Source: Acidimicrobiia bacterium
Lineage (GTDB): Bacteria > Actinomycetota > Acidimicrobiia > Acidimicrobiales > Poriferisodalaceae
Length of the DNA stretch: 43,644 nucleotides
NCBI GenBank assembly: GCA_022826045.1
Contig: JAJDVQ010000087.1
Span: 1-43,644, forward strand
Direction: 5' to 3'
Shown: piece by piece, positions 1 to 7,351 of the stretch
How positions within the stretch are numbered: the first letter of the stretch is position 1
Layout of the letters: each line of letters begins with the position of its first letter
Made by a program: the position numbers and the translations under genes
The notes under the pieces: model-generated
What the model was told of the DNA's origin: nothing
The model's input: only the letters and a program-made list of their open reading frames with translations
The model's database searches: none

Positions 1-2
1 TA

Positions 3-137
3 AGAGCGTTAGCGGATTGATAAAACGACTGTATGCAATCGCATCGTCTGTCGTGTCGATGCTGCAGGTCAGAGACCCATCCAGAGGCGATTCCACGGCT
101 CGAAATCGTTCAGAGCCGATCTATCCGCGCGGCCTCT
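3..137. repeat. 135-bp direct repeat, left copy
   Basis: This segment is identical, as far as I can read, to 43509-43643. Identity stops at both borders: the outer bases are a/a here and t/t in the right copy. The ends read AGAG...CTCT, and the outer 13 bases form a weak inverted repeat (8 of 13 match), so a small non-autonomous mobile element is possible but unproven. A short minus-strand open frame runs through it, without known similarity. The window begins two bases before it, which suggests assembly stopped at a multi-copy sequence. Confidence 0.9.
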
Positions 138-172
138 AAAACGCGAAGAGCCGACAATGTCTGAGGGCATAT

Positions 173-1600
173 TCACTGATAACGGTGCTGTTTGTCGGTG
201 TGCTGTCGGCGGATGCATTGTTTCCGTGAGCGAACTCCGACATGCTGGCATCTCGCGCTGCGGTTTGAAGCATCCTTGCGCTGGATGCCAGAACTCTTGT
301 TGCGACGCGCCTGGACAGCCTGTGCATGTGCTGTTTCGGCAATCTGGCGGCACTGTTCGCCGCGAATCTCGATTTCTTGCCTATGACGCTCGACGGCTTC
401 TTCGTCATATGGGATCGTCGGCAGCTTTGCGATCGCGTCCTGTGTTGCCGCTGCCACAGAATCTGCCAACTCGACAGCGCGAGCGCTCACCACTTCGGGG
501 TTCTGTCCGAGGCGCTCGGCAAACTGTTCAAGCATCTCGAACTTGTCGCAGGTGCGCAGGTTGAAGCCGGTTCCCATGCTCATTGCCATTTTGATCTTCG
601 AGACGGGACGGTTCCGCCGATACGGCAGCCAACTGCAGGCGTCGTACAGCGGAGCGAGCACATACTGTCCGGCTGCTCCGTGCAATATGCTGTAGTTCTT
701 GGCGTGACCGTCGTTGTTCGCTATCAGCCAGCCGTACAGCAGCTGGTCGCGAAAACGGTCAATGTTCGTGTCGGCTGTTTCCGCACGGGATGCTCGCAGT
801 GCTCGGCTGATGTCTGCGATGGACGGGCCGCGGTCGTACTCGTATTTTTCGTTCGGGTGCCGACCGGTCACCTGGCACATGTCCTCTTGGTGTATGCGAT
901 GCAGGCCTTCTGACGTGCGGTCGTAGCGTTCGACTATGAGGATTTGCATGCCGTCAAAGTCGACTACGTCGGTAGGAGGCGCGGCGATGCCGAGCCGCAC
1001 TGCTGCGCTCAGGGCGATATGCTCGAAAACGCATTCATCGGGGAAGTGATCGCTGCGTGCTGCTTTCAGAATGTGTGTGGTGGGAAGCTGCCCCCATGGA
1101 CGTGACCAGGCTCCGCCAGCTCCTTGCCGAAGAGCGACTTTCGGTTGCATCCCGGCGAGACTGAATCCGGTGTCGGGATATTCGCCGTCAGGAGGCAGAG
1201 GACGAATCGGGTACTGCCGCAGCCATTCAGATATTTCGTTCTCGCTGACAGGTATTTCGCCGCCTTGCTGTGCGAGCACGGAGGGCAATTGGTCGTCAGG
1301 GCAGAACTGCACTGCGCCGGCACAGTCGAGACCGATGGGTGTATCCAGCAGATGCAGGGGATCGATCGAAGGCACTTCGTATTCGGAGCGCAGAAAGCGG
1401 ATGACATCCTGATCATCCGGCAGTAAGTTCAGCAGCCAGTTGCGAACCGGCGAACCGGCGAAGGCGGTGTTTCCGACGGGCAGATTGATGGACAGCGGAA
1501 TTGCGTCAGCGGACTGATACGACGGCTCATATGCCAGAACCGGTTTCTTGTTCAGTGTCAGTGTCGCCGCATGTTCGCCATTGATGATGACTGCTGTCAT
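173..1600 (-). CDS. hipA: HipA-family serine/threonine kinase toxin, intact, with Cys/His tail
   Basis: HipA kinases of type II toxin-antitoxin modules phosphorylate translation factors or tRNA synthetases and induce dormancy. The 475-residue protein has the N-terminal HipA subdomain (NLLPDD about 58-63, LDCAGAVQF about 91-99), the SLAGMQPK loop (147-154), the catalytic NNDGHAKN (295-302; Asp297, Asn302) and the metal-binding YDACS Asp320. After residue 450 an extra tail carries C451-x-H453, C462, H467 and H472, a pattern shared with the second HipA here. The ATG overlaps the hipB stop by four bases, so the two are translationally coupled. The kinase looks intact; its target cannot be read from sequence. 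Confidence 0.9.
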   Translation of the reverse strand: MTAVIINGEHAATLTLNKKPVLAYEPSYQSADAIPLSINLPVGNTAFAGSPVRNWLLNLLPDDQDVIRFLRSEYEVPSIDPLHLLDTPIGLDCAGAVQFCPDDQLPSVLAQQGGEIPVSENEISEWLRQYPIRPLPPDGEYPDTGFSLAGMQPKVALRQGAGGAWSRPWGQLPTTHILKAARSDHFPDECVFEHIALSAAVRLGIAAPPTDVVDFDGMQILIVERYDRTSEGLHRIHQEDMCQVTGRHPNEKYEYDRGPSIADISRALRASRAETADTNIDRFRDQLLYGWLIANNDGHAKNYSILHGAAGQYVLAPLYDACSWLPYRRNRPVSKIKMAMSMGTGFNLRTCDKFEMLEQFAERLGQNPEVVSARAVELADSVAAATQDAIAKLPTIPYDEEAVERHRQEIEIRGEQCRQIAETAHAQAVQARRNKSSGIQRKDASNRSARCQHVGVRSRKQCIRRQHTDKQHRYQ

Positions 1601-1887
1601 GATTCGTCAGTGTATGAGTATCGGCTGATGTGCTCTTGCAAATCGAAGGCGGGAGTCGGTTGTTTCGCCAGTTGCAATGTGAAGCCCAATGCTTGCAGAA
1701 CAGCGAGGACCGGCTTGATCTCAGCGTTCGGTTTGGCGTTTTCCAATTCGGAGAGCCATTTCCGTGACACACCGGCAAGATCAGCCAGTTCCTGCTGTGA
1801 CAGTCCTCGGCTCTTGCGTTCGGCGCGCACGACGTGCCCAATGGTGCTGACATTCGGCAGCATCGGGAGAAACGTCTCGCTTGACAT
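1597..1887 (-). CDS. hipB: HipB-like XRE-family antitoxin/repressor
   Basis: A 96-residue protein with one helix-turn-helix of the Cro/C1 (XRE) type at about residues 18-72 (GHVVRAERKSRGLSQQELADLAGVSRKWLSELE pattern, shown here only in outline) and a short C-terminal arm. It precedes hipA and overlaps it by four bases, the standard antitoxin-toxin order. The family binds HipA and represses its own promoter. The ATG at 1887 lies six bases after a TACAAT box, so the message is probably leaderless, and three direct repeats upstream are candidate operators. Confidence 0.88.
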   Translation of the reverse strand: MSSETFLPMLPNVSTIGHVVRAERKSRGLSQQELADLAGVSRKWLSELENAKPNAEIKPVLAVLQALGFTLQLAKQPTPAFDLQEHISRYSYTDES

Positions 1888-1893
1888 GCCGCT

Positions 1894-1923
1894 ATTGTAT
1901 CACGGCACGGTTACATTCTGCAA
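1894..1923 (-). promoter_or_regulatory. Probable leaderless hipBA promoter
   Basis: On the minus strand TTGCAG (1923-1918), an 18-base spacer and TACAAT (1899-1894) with an upstream TG form an extended -10 promoter. The hipB ATG follows after exactly six bases, so the transcript should begin at or next to the start codon without a ribosome-binding site. One copy of the upstream direct repeat lies between -35 and -10, well placed for repression. Confidence 0.6.
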
Positions 1924-1970
1924 ATGAGGCTATACGGTTACATTTCGGCATGAGGCCGAACGGTTACATT
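1908..1970. repeat. Three 26-27-bp direct repeats upstream of hipB
   Basis: The decamer CGGTTACATT occurs at 1908-1917, 1935-1944 and 1961-1970, and the first two copies also share ATGAGGC further on. The spacing is 27 and 26 bases. The first copy sits inside the hipB promoter. They may be HipB operators in direct orientation or the worn end of a mobile element. The remainder of the 1888-2291 interval holds only the two weak small frames listed separately. Confidence 0.75.
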
Positions 1971-1993
1971 CCGCACCTCATTGGCGGAGCAGC

Positions 1994-2101
1994 GTGGCAT
2001 GGGTCGCCGGATGGATCATCCTCGTCCCGTTGTGGCTCATCGGGATATTCAAAGCCAGATCATGGACAGACCACCACAACGCCACCATCGCAGCAGCATG
2101 A
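1994..2101 (+). CDS. Possible 35-residue single-pass membrane peptide or fragment
   Basis: From GTG 1994 a 35-codon frame encodes a hydrophobic stretch (WVAGWIILVPLWLIGIF) followed by a polar tail ending at TGA 2101. The frame continues upstream without a better start, so it could be the C-terminal remnant of a larger membrane protein rather than a gene. There is no clear ribosome-binding site and no known family. Low confidence. Confidence 0.2.
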   Translation: MAWVAGWIILVPLWLIGIFKARSWTDHHNATIAAA

Positions 2102-2120
2102 CACAAAGTCGGCACGCGGC

Positions 2121-2291
2121 CTAGATCGGTGCCGGCATATCCCGGTCGAGAACTTCGTCTAGCCGCAACACGAACTCAGGATACCTGCCTAGGTAGACGA
2201 GAGCCTGTCGGCTGATCTGAGCGAGGAATACAGACGGCTTGAGCGCACCGTCAAGTTTCCCAACGCGTTCCGGCAGTCGTTTATTCTTGCG
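2121..2291 (-). pseudogene. 56-codon in-frame continuation past the stop of the DUF4238-like gene
   Basis: Directly after the TGA at 2294-2292 the same minus-strand frame stays open for 56 codons to TAG at 2121. Its composition looks coding: regular charged and hydrophobic alternation (GALKPSVFLAQISRQALVYL) and an acidic C-terminus. It has no ATG, GTG or TTG start. It may be the original C-terminus cut off by a nonsense mutation, the tail of a deleted neighbour, or a read-through extension. Confidence 0.35.
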
Positions 2292-3125
2292 TCAGTCTCT
2301 CTGTCGCTGCAGCCTTGCCTGTTCTGCGATGTATTCGTCGATCCACTTGCCTTGATCGCCATTCAGCCATTTGTGTAGACGCCGACTTACCCCTGCGGCA
2401 GCTTCTTCTGGGCTGCTCGCTAGCCCCTCATACCACGCCACTTCTTGACGGACCTGATATCGCACGGACGGGTGGCAGAATACCTGGCTTTTCGCATCCA
2501 TCAGCATGATGTTGTTGAAATGCGATGCGAGATGCGGTTCAACCTCTTTGGGGACAGTCCATCGCGTGCTGTCAGTCCTTGTGGTGCGGTCAGTCTGCTC
2601 GTGGGAGGACAGGATGAGCAGGTCTCGGGCGCCAAGGGGGACATATATCTCCGCCGCGTTCGAGAAGCCGCGCAGAACCATGTCGGCCCCAGTCGCTCGC
2701 GGCACAAAATCCACCAGAGTGTCGCTGCATATGAGTCGAGGCTTGTGAAACTTCCAATGCAGCCACCGGCGTTGCAGCAGCATGGATAGCATTTCTCTGG
2801 ATTTCTGCAGAAGAGTGGTTGCCCACCAATCGCCGCAATCTGACTGCGGAATCGGCAAGCCACGCAACTCGGAGATTGTTTGCTCAGCATTTCTCAGTAA
2901 GTCAAGCAATCGTTCATTCTTGGCCAATGTCGGAACCAGGAAGCAGAGCGCAAGCGCTATCTCGTCATCGATATCGTAGTTCTCATGCAGGAACTTCTTC
3001 AGGACAGGTGCAGCTAATCCGGTGCTTCGCGTTTGCGCGTGGAGTAGCTGTGTGAGGGTCCTGGTCGGGTAGGGAGGGATCGTGCGCTCGCTTAAGAGCA
3101 CTCTGCCCCGTGTCCTCAAGCGCAT
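2292..3125 (-). CDS. DUF4238-like protein of unknown function
   Basis: A 277-residue soluble protein. The central part resembles DUF4238 proteins: a W-x-F...LICSDTLVDF segment (about 122-140) followed by AEIYVPLGARDLLILSS (about 158-174). The assignment is from memory of the family and is tentative. The usual N-terminal HxVPxxYLRxFS-type motif is not in this frame; a CHHVTLERFS-like string lies just upstream in another frame, which suggests an N-terminal frameshift. The frame also stays open past the stop. It sits between two hipBA modules, in an island typical of defence and toxin genes. Confidence 0.5.
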   Translation of the reverse strand: MRLRTRGRVLLSERTIPPYPTRTLTQLLHAQTRSTGLAAPVLKKFLHENYDIDDEIALALCFLVPTLAKNERLLDLLRNAEQTISELRGLPIPQSDCGDWWATTLLQKSREMLSMLLQRRWLHWKFHKPRLICSDTLVDFVPRATGADMVLRGFSNAAEIYVPLGARDLLILSSHEQTDRTTRTDSTRWTVPKEVEPHLASHFNNIMLMDAKSQVFCHPSVRYQVRQEVAWYEGLASSPEEAAAGVSRRLHKWLNGDQGKWIDEYIAEQARLQRQRD

Positions 3126-3311
3126 GCCGACCTTCGACGCTGAAGCGTTCGAGTGTTACGTGGTGACATTGTTCACGACCATGGTGCTGGTGTTTGTGAT
3201 ACTGGGCCTCTGAGGCGAACTGACTGATTGCCTTCTCGTTCGTGAATGCCAACGAGGCGGAGCCGCTAGAATGTATGTCATGCCTTCCATTTAGATGGCT
3301 GGCCCAGAAGG

Positions 3312-3323
3312 ATGACATGTCAT
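3312..3323. promoter_or_regulatory. 12-bp palindrome over the start of the second hipB
   Basis: ATGACATGTCAT is a perfect palindrome that reaches into the ATG at 3322. A partial copy (ATGTCATG) lies about 40 bases upstream after a TAGAAT box (3267-3272). A paired operator for autorepression is plausible. An AGAAGG ribosome-binding site overlaps its left side at 3306-3311, so binding here could also mask translation. Confidence 0.35.
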
Positions 3324-3591
3324 GCATTCGGCGAATTTTCGTACAGGGCTCACCAACAGCACGCGCTTAGGGCGCGCAGTCAGGCAGATACGGAAAGAAC
3401 AGGGTCTGACCCAAGCGCAAGTGGCTGAAGCATCTGGCGTGTCGCGTCTGTGCGTCCGCGACCTCGAAACCGCCAACCGGTCCGTAGGAAGCGCCAACAT
3501 CATCCGCATACTCAAGGCGCTCGAACACGAACTGGTCATCCGTCCCCGGCACACCCCGAATATGGCAGACCGAGCCGGAGACAACCGATGA
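3322..3591 (+). CDS. hipB: HipB-like XRE-family antitoxin, second copy
   Basis: An 89-residue protein with an XRE helix-turn-helix at about residues 16-70 (LTQAQVAEASGVSRLCVRDLE, in outline) and a short C-terminal tail. The ATG has an AGAAGG site ten bases upstream. Its stop overlaps the start of the following hipA remnant by four bases. It is less related to the first HipB than expected for a recent duplication. With its partner damaged, it may now act only as an orphan repressor. Confidence 0.82.
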   Translation: MHSANFRTGLTNSTRLGRAVRQIRKEQGLTQAQVAEASGVSRLCVRDLETANRSVGSANIIRILKALEHELVIRPRHTPNMADRAGDNR

Positions 3592-4854
3592 ACCACGATC
3601 TCACGGTGACACTGCATGACAGGATCGTCGGACACATCACGAAAACCGGTCCCCAGAGTGCCGTCATGCGCTACGAGCCGTCCCACTTGGAGCAATACGA
3701 TCCGACTCCGCTGTCACTCGCCTTTCCGCTGGACGACAGTCTCCGCAGAGACGGCACGACCAAGCGGGCTGACGCTCCTGACAGACACTGAAGTCGAGAA
3801 AGGCCTGACAGCTCTTCGCCGTGGCGCTGATGCATGGGCGGCTCAGATGGGCAGACCGCTGTCGTTCAGCCTCTCAGGAGCGCAAACAAAAATCGCCCTT
3901 CGTCAGATGCCCGACGGACAATGGGCGCTCCTTTACGGCAACGAACCGTCAACGCACATCTTCAAGATCTCAAGCCCGGGATGGGACGGCAACGACATCA
4001 TCGAGCACATCTGCATGCAAGCCATCGGAAAGGCAGGTCTTGCCGCGGCGATGACCGAGATCGTGGAGTTCGGATCAGAACGTGCCATCTGCATCACTCG
4101 GTTCGACCGAGAAACCGATCCCGACGGACACCTGTACCGCTGCCATCAAGAAGATCTGTGTCAAGCAGCCAATGTGCCGTCGCACAACAGACAACAGTGG
4201 GCAGGCGGTCCGTCACCTGAGCGAATCGCCCGCATCCTGCGGGAAGAATCCGGTGACGCTGCTCATTGCGTCCGAGCTTTCAGAGATGCGCTGATCGCCA
4301 ACTGGGTCCTGCTCGCAGGGGACGCGCACGCCAAGAACTACAGCCTGCGCCTCGACGGAAGCGACGTGGCGCTGTGCCCGCTGTACGACGTATGCAGCGA
4401 AGCACCATGGAAACTCGGCAAGCACATCCAGATGGCCATGAAATGCGGCGACTCCTTCAACGCTGACCACATGGGCCGTCAAGAATGGGAAGCATGCGCC
4501 GACGCTCTGCGCCTTTCGAGGCAGGAGACTATGGCACGAGTCGAAGAACTGTCCGAATCCGTCCCCAAAGCAGTCTTGGATGCAGCAGCATCCTTGCCCG
4601 CGCATCTTCAGGATACCGAGATCGTCGAAAAGCTATACGACGTGATGTCCGGCCGGACCTCTGCATGCCAAGACACGCTCACGCGACCCGCACCGACATC
4701 AACCCACGATGAGACATGGGAACAAGCCAAAGCTCTTCTGTCCCAAAAGACAGAAACCTCAAAGACGCAAGCACGCTGCGGACACATCGGAGTGCGAACA
4801 GGTCGGCCATGCATCCGCCCGCCCCACAACGACAACAACCACAGATACGCATAA
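3588..4854 (+). pseudogene. hipA: HipA-family kinase, disrupted by internal deletion and frameshift
   Basis: The natural start, ATG 3588 coupled to hipB, gives a HipA N-terminus (VTLHDRIVGHI, PLSLAFPLDD) that ends at 3791. The rest is in the +1 frame from about 3765 to 4854 and carries SLSGAQTKIAL, HQEDLCQ, the catalytic LAGDAHAKN and YDVCS. Compared with the intact HipA, roughly 60 residues around NLLPD...GAV are missing at the switch, so this is a deletion, not only a sequencing slip. The C-terminus keeps the same C-x-H-x8-C-x4-H-x4-H tail. The C-terminal frame could still be translated from an internal start. Confidence 0.75.
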
Positions 4855-5001
4855 CGGCACAGTCCAACTTGATGCGCCGGCGGAGCAATCAGGCGAGGCG
4901 GACGCTGCGGACTGTCGGAAAGTTTGTGCAACCGGCGTGATCTGAGGGTCCGCAGCCGGGGGCTGGGGGCCGGGGAGGATCATGTCTGCGGCTGATCATG
5001 A

Positions 5002-5505
5002 CAGGCCGGCTGTGCCGGCGAGACGATCCGCCGCCGGCTGCTGGCTGACTGCGAGGTGCACACGCTGCTGCGGCTGCCGACGGGAATCTTCTACGCCCAG
5101 GGCGTGAAAGCCAACGTGTTGTTCTTCTGCCGCCGTGAGGGCGCCGAGGACCCGTGGACCCGGGAGCTGTGGGTGTACGACCTGCGCACCAACAAGCACT
5201 TCACGCTCAAGCAGAATCCGCTCGCCAGAGCCGATCTGGATGACTTCGTCGCCTGCTACCGACCCGACGCCCGCCACAAGCGCACCGAATCCGAACGGTT
5301 CAAGCGCTACGCCTACGACGAGCTAATCGCCCGCGACAAGGCCAGCCTCGACCTGTTCTGGCTGAGAGACGAGAGCCTCGAAGACGCCGACAACCTGCCG
5401 CCCCCCGACGTCCTTGCCGCCGAGATAGCAGAAGACCTCGAAGACGCCCTCGCAGAGATCCAAGCCCTCGCCGACAGCCTCGCCGCGTCAGCCAAGCCTG
5501 AGTGA
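5002..5505 (+). pseudogene. 3' remnant of a type I restriction methylase subunit (HsdM-like)
   Basis: The frame opens after a stop at 4999-5001 and encodes the C-terminal part of an N6-adenine methylase: AGETIRRRLLADCEVHTLLRLP, then YAQGVKANVLFF, LWVYDLRTN, the SERFK region and LPPPDVLA near the end. The catalytic NPPF motif and the SAM-binding domain, normally several hundred residues upstream, are missing, and no hsdS or hsdR is present. Homology begins abruptly near 5010, so the gene was cut by a deletion. A GTG at 5056 could start a 149-residue product, but it could not methylate DNA. Confidence 0.7.
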
Positions 5506-5566
5506 GCGACCTGGCCGGTCTCTTCCTCAGCCGAGACGGTAGAGATCGAGCCCGCAGTCCAGTTCT

Positions 5567-5632
5567 AGTTTGCAATTAGCTGGTTCACAATCTGCAGTTG
5601 GACGGTAACAAATCTGCAATCAGCCGCTAACA
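5567..5632. repeat. Three tandem 22-bp repeats upstream of the DUF4143 ATPase gene
   Basis: Units at 5567-5588, 5589-5610 and 5611-5632 are built around TTTGCA/TCTGCA. Units two and three match at 17 of 22 positions, the first is more diverged. The array ends six bases before the -10 box and covers the -35 region, which is where an operator array would be. Part of it (CGGTAACAAATCTGCAA) resembles the hipB upstream repeat (CGGTTACATTCTGCAAA). Confidence 0.65.
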
Positions 5633-5643
5633 AGCCATACAAT
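5614..5643 (+). promoter_or_regulatory. Probable leaderless promoter of the DUF4143 ATPase gene
   Basis: TACAAT (5638-5643) is followed by six bases and the ATG at 5650, the actinobacterial leaderless arrangement and the same -10 box and spacing as hipB. A weak -35 (CTGCAA or TGCAAT, 5614-5620) lies 17-18 bases upstream inside the last repeat unit. There is no ribosome-binding site. Confidence 0.55.
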
Positions 5644-5649
5644 TGGCCG

Positions 5650-7002
5650 ATGGCTTCATCGAAGCTGGTCGAACGGCTTGCAGCGCCGAGGTTGCGCGAG
5701 GCGCTGGCCGACTCGCCGGTCGTGGTGGTGCATGGCCCTCGTCAATGCGGCAAGACCACACTGGCCCAGATGGTGTGTGCTCCGAGTGAGCTCGCCCGAA
5801 GCGACCGCCGTGCACATGAATGGGGTGCCGGGCAGACGGCCGGATCGACGCACGCGTATGTGACGTTCGATGATCCTGTCGCGGCTGAGGCGGCTCGCGA
5901 CGATCCATTGGGGTTTGTCGACGGCCTGCCCCCCAATGTCGTGCTGGACGAAGTGCAACAGGTGCCGCAGCTCTACCCAGCCATCAAGCTGGCTGTGGAC
6001 CGGGACCGGCGTCCCGGGCGGTTCGTGCTGACTGGTTCGACCAATCTGCTGCTGCTGCCGTCATCGGCGGATTCGCTGGTCGGGCGCATGCAGATTGTCC
6101 GACTGCATCCATTCGCTCAGCGCGAGTTCGCCTCTGATGCGCACATCGATGACGACATGTCCCAGCACACCGATGCTGGCGCAGCGTCGCGGCCTGGCTT
6201 TGTGGACACTCTGTTCGGTTCCGGCTTCGGTACTGAACGGCGAGAACGCGAGGGCACCCGCCTCGCCGAACGGATCGCAGCAGGCGGCTATCCCGCAGCG
6301 TTGGACCGGCCCAGCGGCGCTCGCCGGTCCAACTGGTACAGCGACTACCTCGACGCCATCATCCAGCGCGACATCCCTGATGTGTCCACAGTGCGAGTGC
6401 CCGATGCGCTTCCTCGCCTTGCGGAGATGTGCGCAGCGCAGACCGGCGCACTGCTGAATGCGAGCAATCTCTCGCGGCTGCTGCAGCTCAGTCGGCCCAC
6501 CGTGACCGAGTACCTGTCGGTGCTCGAGCGCCTGTTCTTGGTGGAGCGTCTGCGACCTTGGCATTCCAACCGCCACAAACGGATCATCAAGACCCCGAAG
6601 CTGCACGTCGGCGACTCGGGTCTGGCGTGCGCCCTGCTCGGCGTCGGCGCCGCTGATCTCAACGGCGACCGCAAGCTCCTCGGCCAGCTCATGGAGACGT
6701 TCGTCTACGGCGAATTGCATCGCCAGGCCGGTGCCCATCCCGACGCGCACCAGTTCTTCCACTATCGCGACAAGGACGGCACAGAGGTCGACATCGTCAT
6801 CGAGCGAGGCAGCCGACGAGTGGCTGGCATCGAGGTGAAGGCTTCCGCAACTGTCACAGCGTCAGACTTCCGGGGCCTGCGGCGCCTCGCCACCGCCGCA
6901 GGCGACCGCTTCGTCGGCGGCGCAGTCGTCTACGACGGCGAGATGTGCGCCAGCTTCGGCGACCATCTCTGGGCTGTGCCCGTCAGCCGTCTGTGGAGGT
7001 AG
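5650..7002 (+). CDS. AAA-type ATPase with DUF4143 C-terminal domain
   Basis: 450 residues. Walker A is GPRQCGKTT (29-37), Walker B VVLDE (97-101), and a GSTN sensor-like motif lies at 129-132: the AAA_14 ATPase domain. The C-terminal half is the DUF4143 region, ending with an E-V-D...E-V-K arrangement (about 376-395) like the D...ExK core of PD-(D/E)xK nucleases. An insertion of about 60 residues follows the first domain (about 155-215). Members are scattered, frequently transferred, and lack a settled function; toxin or defence roles have been suggested. The gene stands alone behind a repeat array and converges on the moaD-like gene. Confidence 0.85.
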   Translation: MASSKLVERLAAPRLREALADSPVVVVHGPRQCGKTTLAQMVCAPSELARSDRRAHEWGAGQTAGSTHAYVTFDDPVAAEAARDDPLGFVDGLPPNVVLDEVQQVPQLYPAIKLAVDRDRRPGRFVLTGSTNLLLLPSSADSLVGRMQIVRLHPFAQREFASDAHIDDDMSQHTDAGAASRPGFVDTLFGSGFGTERREREGTRLAERIAAGGYPAALDRPSGARRSNWYSDYLDAIIQRDIPDVSTVRVPDALPRLAEMCAAQTGALLNASNLSRLLQLSRPTVTEYLSVLERLFLVERLRPWHSNRHKRIIKTPKLHVGDSGLACALLGVGAADLNGDRKLLGQLMETFVYGELHRQAGAHPDAHQFFHYRDKDGTEVDIVIERGSRRVAGIEVKASATVTASDFRGLRRLATAAGDRFVGGAVVYDGEMCASFGDHLWAVPVSRLWR

Positions 7003-7057
7003 GCAACCCCGCGGTTAGCTCTGCCGGGGCGGATTGGGGATTGAAGCTGGGGTCGGA

Positions 7058-7309
7058 CTATCCGCCCGCGAGCGGGCGGACTAGATGCACCTCTGACGTT
7101 GGGGTGAGTTCTTCGAGCCAGGGGTCGGGGATGATCTCGCCGTCGATGGCGACTGCCGTCGACGACGTCTCCACCAGGTGCGCGTTGAGCGAGGGGTAGC
7201 GCTCTGCGAGCTGGCGCACAAGGTCGCGCACGTTCGCCGCGTCGATGGTGACCTCAGATGTGCCGCCGGTGTGCTGGCGCTGGTCGGTCGAGAAATGAAC
7301 GACCGCCAT
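7058..7309 (-). CDS. MoaD/ThiS-family sulfur carrier
   Basis: An 83-residue beta-grasp protein ending in the diagnostic Gly-Gly (PLAGG) that is thiocarboxylated by an E1-like enzyme. It is the last gene of the molybdenum-hydroxylase operon, 42 bases after coxL, which favours a role as the small subunit of molybdopterin synthase or in cofactor sulfuration. No MoaE or MoeB is nearby. It could instead be an unspecialised ThiS-like carrier. An 8-bp hairpin with a four-base loop sits in its last codons (7061-7080). Confidence 0.75.
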   Translation of the reverse strand: MAVVHFSTDQRQHTGGTSEVTIDAANVRDLVRQLAERYPSLNAHLVETSSTAVAIDGEIIPDPWLEELTPTSEVHLVRPLAGG

Positions 7310-7351
7310 CGAGTCGCCCCGACGAATCGGCTCAGCGGCTTCGGGCTGCGA

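Noticed and set aside
5567..5632. Tandem repeats considered as a CRISPR array
   Set aside because: Units are 22 bp without spacers, diverged from each other, and no cas gene is present.
6061..6762. 233-codon minus-strand frame inside the DUF4143 ATPase gene
   Set aside because: Shadow frame without domain features; the plus strand encodes Walker motifs.
7061..7080. 8-bp hairpin between convergent genes as a bidirectional terminator
   Set aside because: It lies within the last codons of the moaD-like gene and no U-run follows on either strand; only noted there.
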